A stretch of 64,000 nucleotides of DNA from the NCBI GenBank assembly GCA_049323835.1, contig JBMOOJ010000103.1, positions 11,064 through 75,063 of the forward strand, in the 5' to 3' direction. The stretch is from SG-bin9 sp049323835. GTDB lineage: Bacteria > Pseudomonadota > Alphaproteobacteria > Rhizobiales > Xanthobacteraceae. The translations under genes and the position numbers were made by a program. The notes beneath the pieces were generated by a model. It ran no database searches. It had not been told where the DNA came from and saw nothing but the letters and a program-made list of their open reading frames with translations. The number at the start of each line of letters is the position of its first letter. Position 1 is the first letter of the stretch. This document shows, piece after piece, positions 35,330-43,819 of the stretch.

Positions 35330-36894
35330 TCTCTGCCGTCACTCATATGTTTCGGCTGATGCGTGCCGGTTTCGTGTTCGCGCGTGAAGGCGTGTTCGGC
35401 GTGGTCGATCCGTCGCCGTTACCGCCACCGGCGCAGCTGGCGATTCGGCTGGCGCGGATCATCGAGCGGCCCGGCGCAAAATCCGGCGCGCGATTGTCGC
35501 GTGCACTGACGCGGCTTGGTCCGACCTACGTCAAGCTCGGGCAATTTCTCGCGACGCGCCCTGATGTCGTTGGTGTTGCGCTCGCTCGCGATCTTGAGAG
35601 CCTGCAAGACCGTCTGCCGCCGTTTCCGCAAGCGGAGGCCGAAAGCACTGTTGCGACGTCGCTGGAACGCCCTCTCGCACAGGCATTTGTGAGCTTCGGC
35701 CCGTCCGTTGCCGCAGCCTCGATCGCGCAGGTGCATCGCGCCGAGACGGATACCAACGGCGTCCGCAAGACGGTCGCCGTGAAGATTCTGCGGCCGAACA
35801 TCGCCGCGCGTTTCCGCCGCGACCTGAAATCGTTTCTCTTCATCGCGCACAAGGCCGAGCGCTTCTCAGCCGAAGCACGGCGTCTGCGCCTCGTCGAGGT
35901 GTTCGAGACGCTGGCGCGTTCGGTCGCGATGGAAATGGATTTGCGGCTGGAGGCCGCTGCCATGTCCGAGATCGCGGAGAACACGCGGCAGGACCCTGAC
36001 TTCCGCACGCCGATGGTCGACTGGGATCGCACCAGCCACTCGGTGCTGACGATGGAGTGGATCGACGGCATCGCGCTCAACGATCACGCCGGGCTTGAGA
36101 ACGCGAAGATCGACCTGCCCGATCTCGGGCGCAAGGTGATCCAGAGTTTCCTGCGCCATGCGCTGCGCGACGGCTTCTTCCACGCCGATATGCACCCGGG
36201 CAATCTCTTCATCGACACCGAGGGGCGCCTTGTCGCCGTCGACTTCGGCATCATGGGCCGGCTTGGACCGAAGGAGCGGCGCTTCCTCGCGGAAATTCTG
36301 CTCGGCTTCATCACGCGCGACTATCGCCGCGTCGCGGAAGTCCATTTCGAAGCGGGCTACGTGCCCTCGCATCACTCGGTCGAGAATTTCGCGCAGGCGA
36401 TCCGCGCGATCGGCGAGCCGATTCACAATCGCACCGCCGAGGAAATCTCGATGGCGCGTTTGCTGACGCTGCTGCTCGAGGTCACCGGCCTGTTCGACAT
36501 GCGCACGCGGCCGGAACTGATCTTGCTGCAAAAGACCATGGTCGTCGTTGAAGGCGTCGCGCGCGGCTTCGATCCGAAACTCGACATCTGGACCACCGCA
36601 GAGCCGGTGGTGCGCGAATGGATTGAGCGCAATCTCGGCCCGGTCGGGCGCATGTCCAACGCGGCGCAGGGGGCCGGCGAGCTTGGCCGTATCCTCTCCG
36701 GTCTGCCCATGATCGCTGCCCGCTCGGTGGCGGCGCTGGAGCAATTCGAAGCGGCCACCCGCAATGGTCTGGTGCTCGCCCCCGAAACGATCGAAGCCAT
36801 CGGCAAGGCGGATGCCCGCCGAACCCGCTGGAGTGCGGTGGCGTTATGGATCATCGCATTGAGTTTCCTGGGAATTCTCTGGTCGATCCGCTGA
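35326..36894 (+). CDS. ubiB: UbiB, ubiquinone biosynthesis atypical kinase (ABC1/ADCK family)
   Basis: The 522-residue protein carries the UbiB domain: the family KxGQ motif (YVKLGQFLATRPD), the A-rich nucleotide loop (AAASIAQVHRA), a VAVKILRPN lysine and HADMHPGNLFI with DFGIMGR. One or two C-terminal membrane segments lie at about 495-520. UbiB proteins are membrane-bound ATPases/kinases needed for ubiquinone synthesis. The gene starts at GTG 35326, overlapping ubiE; ATG 35347 is possible. Order ubiE-ubiB-coaBC-dut is as in related genomes. Confidence 0.94.
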   Translation: MISAVTHMFRLMRAGFVFAREGVFGVVDPSPLPPPAQLAIRLARIIERPGAKSGARLSRALTRLGPTYVKLGQFLATRPDVVGVALARDLESLQDRLPPFPQAEAESTVATSLERPLAQAFVSFGPSVAAASIAQVHRAETDTNGVRKTVAVKILRPNIAARFRRDLKSFLFIAHKAERFSAEARRLRLVEVFETLARSVAMEMDLRLEAAAMSEIAENTRQDPDFRTPMVDWDRTSHSVLTMEWIDGIALNDHAGLENAKIDLPDLGRKVIQSFLRHALRDGFFHADMHPGNLFIDTEGRLVAVDFGIMGRLGPKERRFLAEILLGFITRDYRRVAEVHFEAGYVPSHHSVENFAQAIRAIGEPIHNRTAEEISMARLLTLLLEVTGLFDMRTRPELILLQKTMVVVEGVARGFDPKLDIWTTAEPVVREWIERNLGPVGRMSNAAQGAGELGRILSGLPMIAARSVAALEQFEAATRNGLVLAPETIEAIGKADARRTRWSAVALWIIALSFLGILWSIR

Positions 36895-36903
36895 GATTGT
36901 CAT

Positions 36904-36932
36904 TTGATTGCAATGATATCATCATGTGATAT
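36904..36932 (+). promoter_or_regulatory. Promoter of coaBC overlapped by a palindrome
   Basis: TTGATT (36904-36909) and TGATAT (36927-36932) are 17 nt apart. The second lies in the right arm of the palindrome at 36908-36940, so a protein bound there would block RNA polymerase. Confidence 0.55.
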
Positions 36933-36940
36933 CATTGCAA
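36908..36940. promoter_or_regulatory. Perfect 14+14 bp palindromic operator upstream of coaBC
   Basis: TTGCAATGATATCA (36908-36921) is exactly mirrored by TGATATCATTGCAA (36927-36940), with TCATG between. The downstream gene starts 36 nt later and encodes an N-terminal ribbon-helix-helix domain. FitA/VapB-type repressors bind such inverted repeats at their own promoters, so autorepression is a direct inference. Confidence 0.7.
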
Positions 36941-36976
36941 GCATGACCGTCCGCGGGCCGTTTCGGAGTACCAATG

Positions 36977-38419
36977 ATGGCTAGCCTCACCGTCCGCAAA
37001 CTCGAAGAAGACCTCAAGGCTCGCCTGCGTGTGCGCGCCGCCAGGAACGGCCGCTCCGTCGAGGACGAGGTGCGGGTCATCCTGCGCGAGGCTGCCGAGC
37101 AGGCGATAACGGATCCCCGGCCAGCGATGCCCATGCGGGCACCGGAGACAAAAGGCGCGGCGACCCCTCACGCTCCAGCAGTTTCCGGCGAGCGAAAAGT
37201 CACGCTGATCATCGGCGGCGGCATTGCCGCCTACAAAGCGCTCGACCTGATCCGCCGCCTGAAGGAGCGCCACATCCACGTCCGCTGCGTGCTGACGCGC
37301 GCGGCGCAGCAATTCGTCACTCCGCTCAGCGCCAGCGCGCTCGCGCATGAACGTGTCTACACGGACCTGTTCGATCCCGAGAGCGAATTCGATGCCGGCC
37401 ATATCCGCCTCGCACGCGACTGCGACCTCGTCGTGGTCGCACCGGCAACCGCCGACCTGATGGCGAAAATGGCGCACGGCCATGCGGATGACCTCGCCAC
37501 CGCGATCCTGCTTGCGACCAACCGCCCGGTTCTGCTGGCGCCAGCGATGAACCCGCTGATGTGGGGAAATGCATCGACAAGGCGCAACGTCGCACAGCTC
37601 ATGCGCGACGGCATTCACACCATCGGCCCGAACGCCGGCGAAATGGCGGAGGCCAACGAGGCCGGCACCGGCCGCATGGCGGAGCCGATCGAGATTGCCG
37701 ATGCCGTGGTTGAATTGCTGCGCCCGACGCCAGCCGGGCCGCTGGCAGGCAAACGCATTCTCATCACGGCCGGCCCGACGCATGAACCGATCGATCCGGT
37801 GCGTTACATCGCCAATCGGTCGTCGGGCAAACAGGGCTACGCTATCGCGGCATCCGCTGCAGCTGCGGGTGCGAACGTCACGCTGATCTCAGGGCCGGTC
37901 AATCTCGCCGATCCGCCGGGCGTCGAAGTTATTCGCGTCGAGGCCGCGCGCGACATGCTGAAGCAGGTCGAAGATGCATTGCCCGCCGACATCGCGATCT
38001 TCGCCGCCGCCGTCGCCGACTGGCGCGTGGCGCGCGAGGGAACGCAGAAGATCAAGAAGACCTCATCCGGGATGCCGCCGCTGCAACTGGTCGAGAACCC
38101 CGACATTCTCGCCACGATCTCGCGGCTGAAGGAGAAGCGGCCGCCGCTCGTCATCGGCTTCGCCGCCGAAACCGAGCACCTGATCGACAATGCCTCGTCG
38201 AAGCTCCTGCGCAAGGGCTGCGACTGGATCGTCGCCAACGACGTGTCGCCCGAAGGCGGCGTGATGGGCGGCGACCGCAACACCGTCCACCTGCTGATGA
38301 AGGACAGGGACGGCGGAGCGATGAACATCGAATCCTGGCCGGCGATGATGAAAGACGACGTGGCGTCCGCATTGGTCGAGCGCATCGCCCGTGAAATCAC
38401 TGAGCGAGCGCAAGCATGA
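36977..38419 (+). CDS. coaBC: CoaBC (PPC decarboxylase/phosphopantothenate-cysteine ligase) with N-terminal antitoxin-like RHH domain
   Basis: The 480-residue protein has three parts. Residues 1-42 form an RHH domain of the FitA/VapB type (ASLTVRKLEEDLKARLRVRA, GRSVEDEVRVILREA). A Pro/Ala linker runs to about 67. CoaC flavoprotein decarboxylase follows (about 70-245; GGGIAAYKALDL, the PAMNPLMW motif), then CoaB ligase (about 250-475; TAGPTHEPIDPVRYI, NRSSGKQGYAIA, GFAAET). CoaBC makes 4'-phosphopantetheine in coenzyme A synthesis. The Cys usual in the CoaC substrate flap is not seen (GEMAEANEAGTGRM). ATG 36977 fits the domain; ATG 36974 precedes it. The 3' end overlaps dut by 4 nt. Confidence 0.93.
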   Translation: MASLTVRKLEEDLKARLRVRAARNGRSVEDEVRVILREAAEQAITDPRPAMPMRAPETKGAATPHAPAVSGERKVTLIIGGGIAAYKALDLIRRLKERHIHVRCVLTRAAQQFVTPLSASALAHERVYTDLFDPESEFDAGHIRLARDCDLVVVAPATADLMAKMAHGHADDLATAILLATNRPVLLAPAMNPLMWGNASTRRNVAQLMRDGIHTIGPNAGEMAEANEAGTGRMAEPIEIADAVVELLRPTPAGPLAGKRILITAGPTHEPIDPVRYIANRSSGKQGYAIAASAAAAGANVTLISGPVNLADPPGVEVIRVEAARDMLKQVEDALPADIAIFAAAVADWRVAREGTQKIKKTSSGMPPLQLVENPDILATISRLKEKRPPLVIGFAAETEHLIDNASSKLLRKGCDWIVANDVSPEGGVMGGDRNTVHLLMKDRDGGAMNIESWPAMMKDDVASALVERIAREITERAQA

Positions 38420-38874
38420 GCAAGACCGTTTCCGTCGAAGTCCAGCGCCTGCCGCATGCCGAGGGGCTGGCGCTCCCGGCCTATCAAAGCGCACTCGCCG
38501 CCGGCATGGATCTCATCGCGGCCGTTCCGGAGGCCGAGCCGCTGGTGCTGGCGCCGGGACAGCGCGCCATTGTTCCGACCGGCCTCATGATTGCAGTGCC
38601 TGCGGGCTTCGAGGCGCAGGTGCGCCCCCGCTCGGGCCTCGCCGCCAAGCACGGAATCACTGTGCTCAATGCGCCGGGAACCATCGACGCGGATTACCGC
38701 GGCGAGGTCGGCGTGCTGCTGATCAATCACGGCGAGACGGCCTTCCCGATCCGGCGCGGCGAACGCATCGCCCAGATGGTGATCGCACCCGTGGCTCAGG
38801 TGGAACTGACCCCGGTCGCCGCCCTTTCCGACACCGGCCGGGGGAGCGGTGGATTCGGCTCGACCGGGCGCTGA
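38416..38874 (+). CDS. dut: dUTP diphosphatase
   Basis: The 152-residue trimeric dUTPase shows its five motifs in order: AGMDLIAA, PRSGLAAKHG, GTIDADYRGEVGVLLIN, RGERIAQMV and the C-terminal RGSGGFGSTGR P-loop-like arm. It hydrolyses dUTP to dUMP, keeping uracil from DNA and feeding thymidylate synthesis. Its ATG overlaps the coaBC stop (ATGA), the coaBC-dut pairing typical of bacteria. A palindromic repeat begins one base after the stop codon. Confidence 0.97.
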   Translation: MSKTVSVEVQRLPHAEGLALPAYQSALAAGMDLIAAVPEAEPLVLAPGQRAIVPTGLMIAVPAGFEAQVRPRSGLAAKHGITVLNAPGTIDADYRGEVGVLLINHGETAFPIRRGERIAQMVIAPVAQVELTPVAALSDTGRGSGGFGSTGR

Positions 38875-38923
38875 GAGCATGATCCGGAAAAGTGTGTAGC
38901 GGTTTTCCGGCAAGATCATGCTC
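38875..38923. repeat. Palindromic interspersed repeat, family D, copy 1
   Basis: GAGCATGATC (38875-38884) and GATCATGCTC (38914-38923) flank CGGAAAA..GTGT..GCGG..TTTTCCGG. It starts directly after the dut stop. The same element in inverse orientation is at 44552-44600. Confidence 0.8.
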
Positions 38924-39169
38924 AAACAAAAGGTTATACGGCTTCGACCCGACGCCTGCGGCGCAATTTGAACCGGCATCTTCCCGTTCACGATCTGGAC
39001 TCTTACGGCTCGACTCCTCTCGGGGGTATTGTCGAATGATTCGCGCGATGGAAGCGGCCGTCGCGCGGCGGGGAACGCGCGTGCGTTCGATTGCGGATAG
39101 AACCAGACCGCGGCCCTCCGGTTGCCCGCAACGGCCGGAGACCGCGGCAGGCGGCAGTTTGGGGCATCC

Positions 39170-41677
39170 ATGTCAGGCGTGATTGCGGCCATGCGTCGGA
39201 CCTTGCTGTCGTGCACGATACTCGCGCGCCGCTGCCGCGCCGCTATTGCACTGGCGCCTGCCACGATCGCAACACCCGCTTTCGCCGATAGCCCGCTCCA
39301 GCTGCTGTCGCTGCTCCACCTCGACCGCCAGGAAATCGCCGCGCTGACGACAGCGGCCGCGGTGCTGGCCTTCACGGTCTTTGCCACCATCCTGCTGATC
39401 CGCACGCGCGTTCGCGCCGCCGACACCGAGATGCAGCTGCGGCTGCGCAACCAGGCCCTGCAATCGGAAGCCGACCGCTTCCGTGCGCTGCTGTTTGCCG
39501 AACCGCAGGTGCTGATCGCATGGCCCGCAGGCGACGAGCGCCCGCAGATCAGTGGCGACGTGAGCCTGCTCATGCCGCATCACGGCGCCGATGCATATCA
39601 GCGCGTGCTCGCCTTCGGCTCGTGGCTGCATCCGGAACCTGCCGTGCAGATGGATCGCGCCGTCGACGCGCTGCGCAGCAGCGGCGAGAGCTTCACGCTG
39701 CACCTCACGACATCGATCGGACGCACGGTCGAGGCGATGGGCCGCGCCGTCGGCGGACAGGCCATCGTCCGCATCCGCGAACTCTCCGGCATCCGCCGCG
39801 AGCACGCGGAACTGACGCAGAAGCACCGCGCGCTGATCGCCGAAACGGATATTCTTCGCACCTTCGCGGCCGCGGTGCCGGCGCCCGTGTGGACCCGTGA
39901 TACGGCCGGGCGGCTCGGCTTCGCCAACGCAGCATACGCGGAAGCGACGGAAGCGGCCTCTCCAGCCGACGCGGTTTCGCGCGACCTTGAACTGCTCGAC
40001 AGCGCCGATCGCGAGGACATGGCCAACGCGCTCGCCAGCCAGGGCGCTTTCAGTGCGCGGCTGCCGGTCGCGATCCGCGGCGAGCGGCGGATTTTCGACG
40101 TGCGCGCGATGCGCGTCGCGCAAGGCAGCGCTGGCGTCGCCATCGACGTGACCGAAGCCGCCGCTCTGAAGGCCGCGCTGGTGCAAATGGCCGAAGCGCA
40201 CCGGCGCACGCTCGATCAGCTTTCATCGGGCGTGGCCGTATTCGACGGCCAGCGCAGGCTTGCGTTCTACAACGACTCGTATCGCCGGCTCTGGGATCTC
40301 GATCGCGCCTTCCTCGACACCTTCCCGGACGATTCCAGCGTGCTCGACCGGCTGCGCGTCGCCCGCAAGATTCCCGAGCAGCAGGATTTCCGCGCCTGGA
40401 AAGCCAAGCTGCACGAGGCATATCAAGCCGTCGAACCGGCGAAGGACACGTGGTATCTGCCGGACGGCCGCGCGGTGAGCATCGTCACGACGCCCAATCC
40501 CGAGGGCGGCGTCACCTATCTGTTCGACGATGTCACCGAGAGCCTCGAACTGGCGCGGCGCTTCGACAAGCTGATTCGCGTCCAGAAGGAATCGATCGAC
40601 AACCTCGCCGAGGGCGTCGCCGTGTTCGGCAGCAACGGCCGCGCGCAACTGTTCAACCCGGCGTTCGCGCGGATGTGGAAACTGTCGCCCGAAACGCTGC
40701 AACAGCAACCGCACATCGATGCCGTGGTCGACTGGTGCAAGCCGCTGTTCGACGATGCCGCGATCTGGCAGACGCTGCGCGATGCCGTGACGTCGATCGA
40801 GAACCGTTCCACCGTTCCGCTCAAGCTCGAACGCAAGGACGGCAGCGTGCTCGATTGCATGACCATGCCGCTGCCGGACGGCGCGACCATGCTCACGTTC
40901 CAGGACACGACCGACACGGTGAATGTCGAACGCGCGCTGCGCGAGCGCAACGAGGCGCTGGAGACCGCCGATCAGATGAAGGTGGATTTCGTCCACCACG
41001 TCTCCTACGAGCTGCGCTCGCCGCTGACCACGATCATCGGCTTCGCTCACTTCCTCAGCGATCCCGCCACCGGCCCGCTCACCGACAAGCAAGGCGAGTA
41101 TCTCGGCTACATCACCTCATCGACCAACGCACTGCTCGCGATCATCAACAACATCCTCGATCTCGCCACCATCGACGCCGGCGCGATGACGCTTGATCTC
41201 GGCAGCGTCAACATCCGCGGCGCCATCGACGCGGCCGCGGAGGGCATCCAGGATCGCCTCGCCCGCGATCACATCCGGCTCGTCGTCAATGTCGATCCCT
41301 CGCTCGGCGAGTTTGTTGCCGACGAGCGGCGCGTGGTGCAGGTGCTGTACAATCTTCTCGCCAACGCCGTCGGCTTCTCGCCGCCGGACGGCGTGATTTC
41401 GGTTACCGCCGTGCGCAAGGATCATCACGTCACGTTCAGCGTCACCGATTCGGGACCCGGCATCGCTCCGGACCTGAAGGACAAGGTGTTCGACTGGTTC
41501 GCGACCCACGCCAACGGCTCGAAGCATCGCGGCGCCGGGCTCGGCCTGTCACTGGTGCGATCATTCGTTGAGCTGCACGGCGGCAAGGTGCGCGTCGAGT
41601 CAGCGCCCGGCCAAGGCACGACCGTGAGCTGCGATTTCCCGCTCGATCAGGCGACGCACCGCAACGCCGCCGAATGA
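39170..41677 (+). CDS. divL: DivL-like PAS/histidine-kinase-fold cell-cycle regulator with Tyr in the H-box
   Basis: The 835-residue protein has an N-terminal signal or membrane segment, a second membrane helix (about 62-85) and several PAS-like modules (about 220-580). HisKA follows at about 600-665 and HATPase_c at about 710-825 (NLLANAVGFS, DSGPGIAPD, GAGLGLSLV). The H-box reads HHVSYELRSPL, with Tyr613 where kinases have His, the hallmark of DivL. In Caulobacter DivL interacts with DivK and CckA to control CtrA. The order divL-tsaE also matches Caulobacter. ATG 39170 is assumed; ATG 39191 is possible. The 3' end overlaps tsaE-amgK by 4 nt. Confidence 0.88.
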   Translation: MSGVIAAMRRTLLSCTILARRCRAAIALAPATIATPAFADSPLQLLSLLHLDRQEIAALTTAAAVLAFTVFATILLIRTRVRAADTEMQLRLRNQALQSEADRFRALLFAEPQVLIAWPAGDERPQISGDVSLLMPHHGADAYQRVLAFGSWLHPEPAVQMDRAVDALRSSGESFTLHLTTSIGRTVEAMGRAVGGQAIVRIRELSGIRREHAELTQKHRALIAETDILRTFAAAVPAPVWTRDTAGRLGFANAAYAEATEAASPADAVSRDLELLDSADREDMANALASQGAFSARLPVAIRGERRIFDVRAMRVAQGSAGVAIDVTEAAALKAALVQMAEAHRRTLDQLSSGVAVFDGQRRLAFYNDSYRRLWDLDRAFLDTFPDDSSVLDRLRVARKIPEQQDFRAWKAKLHEAYQAVEPAKDTWYLPDGRAVSIVTTPNPEGGVTYLFDDVTESLELARRFDKLIRVQKESIDNLAEGVAVFGSNGRAQLFNPAFARMWKLSPETLQQQPHIDAVVDWCKPLFDDAAIWQTLRDAVTSIENRSTVPLKLERKDGSVLDCMTMPLPDGATMLTFQDTTDTVNVERALRERNEALETADQMKVDFVHHVSYELRSPLTTIIGFAHFLSDPATGPLTDKQGEYLGYITSSTNALLAIINNILDLATIDAGAMTLDLGSVNIRGAIDAAAEGIQDRLARDHIRLVVNVDPSLGEFVADERRVVQVLYNLLANAVGFSPPDGVISVTAVRKDHHVTFSVTDSGPGIAPDLKDKVFDWFATHANGSKHRGAGLGLSLVRSFVELHGGKVRVESAPGQGTTVSCDFPLDQATHRNAAE

Positions 41678-43212
41678 CCACGCTCGCATCGCCCTTCATC
41701 TTCTCCGTCGCGCTCGCCAACGAGGCGGCGACCGCGCAACTGATGGCCGATCTCGCGCTGCTCACCGGTCCGGGTGACGTCATCACGCTCACCGGCGATC
41801 TCGGCGCCGGCAAGACCGCGGCCGCGCGCGCGATGATCCGCTATCTGGCCGGCGATCCGGCGCTCGAGGTGCCAAGCCCGACCTTCACCTTGATGCAGGG
41901 CTACGACCTGCCGCCGTTTCCGGTGCTGCACGCGGACCTCTATCGCATCGGCGATCCGGGCGAACTGGAAGAGATCGGCCTCGCACCGCTGCCGGACGGC
42001 ACGCTGGCGTTGATCGAATGGCCGGAGCGTGCACCGGGCGCGCTGCCGGACGACCGGATCGACATCGCACTCAGCCACCGCCCGGCACTCGGCTCGAACG
42101 CGCGTTCGGCGGAGATCACCGGGTATGGCGCCGCAGCCGCGAAAGTCGCCCGCCTGCAAACGTTGCGGCAGTTTCTCGAACTGGCTGGCTACGCCGACGC
42201 CCGGCGTGAACGCATGGCCGGAGATGCATCGACGCGCTCATACGCGCGGCTGTATCGCGGCGATGTGCCGTCGATCCTGATGAATTCCCCAAGGCGACCC
42301 GACGGTCCGGCGATCTACGATGGCAAGCCGTACAGCGCCGCGGTCCATCTCGCTGAGGATGTGAAGCCGTTCGTCGCGATTGCCAACGGCCTGCGTGAAC
42401 GCGGCTTTTCCGCGCCGGCGATCCTGCAAGCCGACATCGAGGCCGGCTTTCTCATCACCGAAGATTTCGGCACGGCTCTGTTTGTGGAGGGCACACCGCC
42501 TTCGCCGATCGCAGACCGCTACCAGGCGGCAACGGACATGCTGGCCGCGCTGCATCGCGTGCTGCTGCCGGAAATCCTGCCGCTGGCGCCGCAGATCAAC
42601 TACCAGATCCCGCTGTTCGATACCGACGCGCTGCTGACCGAAATCGGATTGATGCTCGACTGGTATCTGCCGGATCGCGGCATGAAGCCCGACGATAACC
42701 TGCGCGCCGATTTCATCATGATGTGGCGCAAGCTCCTGGACAAGATCGAGGCCGCGCCGCGGACCTGGGTCCTGCGCGACTTCCACTCGCCCAACCTGAT
42801 CTGGCTCGATTCGCGCGAGGATATCCGCAAGGTCGGCGTGATCGATTTTCAGGACGCCGTGCTCGGTCCCGCCGCTTACGATCTGGTGTCGTTATTGCAG
42901 GACGCGCGCGTCGACGTCCCCGAAGAGCTCGAACTCGCGATGCTCGCACGCTATGCAAAAATCCGCCGGGCAAGCGACCCCTCTTTCGATCCAGCCGGCT
43001 TCGCCGAGACCTATGCGGTAATGTCGGCCCAGCGCAACACGCGGCTGCTCGGCACGTTCGCACGGCTGAATCGTCGCGACGGCAAGCCGCAGTATCTCAA
43101 GCATCAGCCGCGCATCTGGACCTATCTGAACCGCTCGCTGGCACATCCGCACCTGGCGTCGCTGCGCTCCTGGTACGCTGCCCACATCCCGCAGCCAGCG
43201 CCCCCGGCTTGA
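41674..43212 (+). CDS. Fused TsaE ATPase and AmgK-like sugar kinase
   Basis: The 512-residue protein joins two enzymes. Residues 1-160 are TsaE, with the P-loop GDLGAGKT at 41-48 and SPTFTLMQGYD, LHADLYRIGDPGELEEIGL; it supports the t6A37 tRNA modification complex. Residues about 175-505 are an APH/AmgK-type phosphotransferase with DASTRSYARL, the catalytic LRDFHSPNLIW and the metal-binding VIDFQDAVLGP. AmgK phosphorylates N-acetylmuramate or GlcNAc at the anomeric position in cell-wall recycling. Separate genes exist in Caulobacter and Pseudomonas. The following MurU-like gene supports the AmgK role. Confidence 0.9.
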   Translation: MTTLASPFIFSVALANEAATAQLMADLALLTGPGDVITLTGDLGAGKTAAARAMIRYLAGDPALEVPSPTFTLMQGYDLPPFPVLHADLYRIGDPGELEEIGLAPLPDGTLALIEWPERAPGALPDDRIDIALSHRPALGSNARSAEITGYGAAAAKVARLQTLRQFLELAGYADARRERMAGDASTRSYARLYRGDVPSILMNSPRRPDGPAIYDGKPYSAAVHLAEDVKPFVAIANGLRERGFSAPAILQADIEAGFLITEDFGTALFVEGTPPSPIADRYQAATDMLAALHRVLLPEILPLAPQINYQIPLFDTDALLTEIGLMLDWYLPDRGMKPDDNLRADFIMMWRKLLDKIEAAPRTWVLRDFHSPNLIWLDSREDIRKVGVIDFQDAVLGPAAYDLVSLLQDARVDVPEELELAMLARYAKIRRASDPSFDPAGFAETYAVMSAQRNTRLLGTFARLNRRDGKPQYLKHQPRIWTYLNRSLAHPHLASLRSWYAAHIPQPAPPA

Positions 43213-43306
43213 TATCCGCAAAGCCGGGCCATGCCTGCAAGGCTTTACCAATTGTTAGCCACGTCTGCCCTAGGCTGCCCGGTGATTTCTGTCGCGGAGC
43301 ACGACC

Positions 43307-43621
43307 ATGGGTACTGAACGGCGAACCGGCGAGCGCGTGACGTTCGAGCGCGGCTACGCGGCACAGATGATGGGTATCGACGGCACCTGGCGGCGCAACT
43401 GCACGATGGAGGATGTCTCCGAGACCGGCGCGAAACTGACGGTGGAAGGGTCGGTCGAAGGTCTGCATCTCAAGGAATTCTTCCTGCTGCTGTCGTCGAC
43501 TGGCCTCGCCTATCGCCGCTGCGAACTCTCCTGGGTGAACGGCGAGCAGATCGGCGTGAACTTTCTGAAGCAGGTCGACAAGAAGAAGAAGAGCAACCGC
43601 CGGCAATCGGCGGACGCTTGA
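43307..43621 (+). CDS. PilZ domain protein
   Basis: The 104-residue protein is a lone PilZ domain: a basic RRTGERV near the N-terminus fits the R-x-x-x-R c-di-GMP motif, EDVSETGAKL fits D-x-S-x-x-G, and ELSWVNGEQIGVNFL gives the closing strands. It ends in a Lys/Arg-rich tail. It would bind cyclic di-GMP, although the first motif is imperfect. It sits between amgK and murU-like genes, so it may be co-transcribed with cell-wall recycling genes. ATG 43307 has GGAGCACGACC upstream. Confidence 0.85.
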   Translation: MGTERRTGERVTFERGYAAQMMGIDGTWRRNCTMEDVSETGAKLTVEGSVEGLHLKEFFLLLSSTGLAYRRCELSWVNGEQIGVNFLKQVDKKKKSNRRQSADA

Positions 43622-43819
43622 TCTTGATGGCAGGCCAATCCCGGCACCCTGTCGCATAACCGTCACCGAGCGCTCCTAGAGCAAGCCTGCCTGCGGCCTC
43701 CCGCCGCCTGATTCGCGCGGCCCGGGTTGCAGGACAGTTTGTAAGACTGAGTCCGTATGCTTGGTGCCGCGACCTGCGCTAGTGTGGGTTTGGTTCAGAC
43801 TGAGATAAAAGCGACGTTC

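Noticed and set aside
36974..37110. A separate antitoxin gene in front of coaBC
   Set aside because: There is no stop codon between the RHH part and the CoaC part and no start signal at the CoaC domain, so a fusion is the simpler reading.
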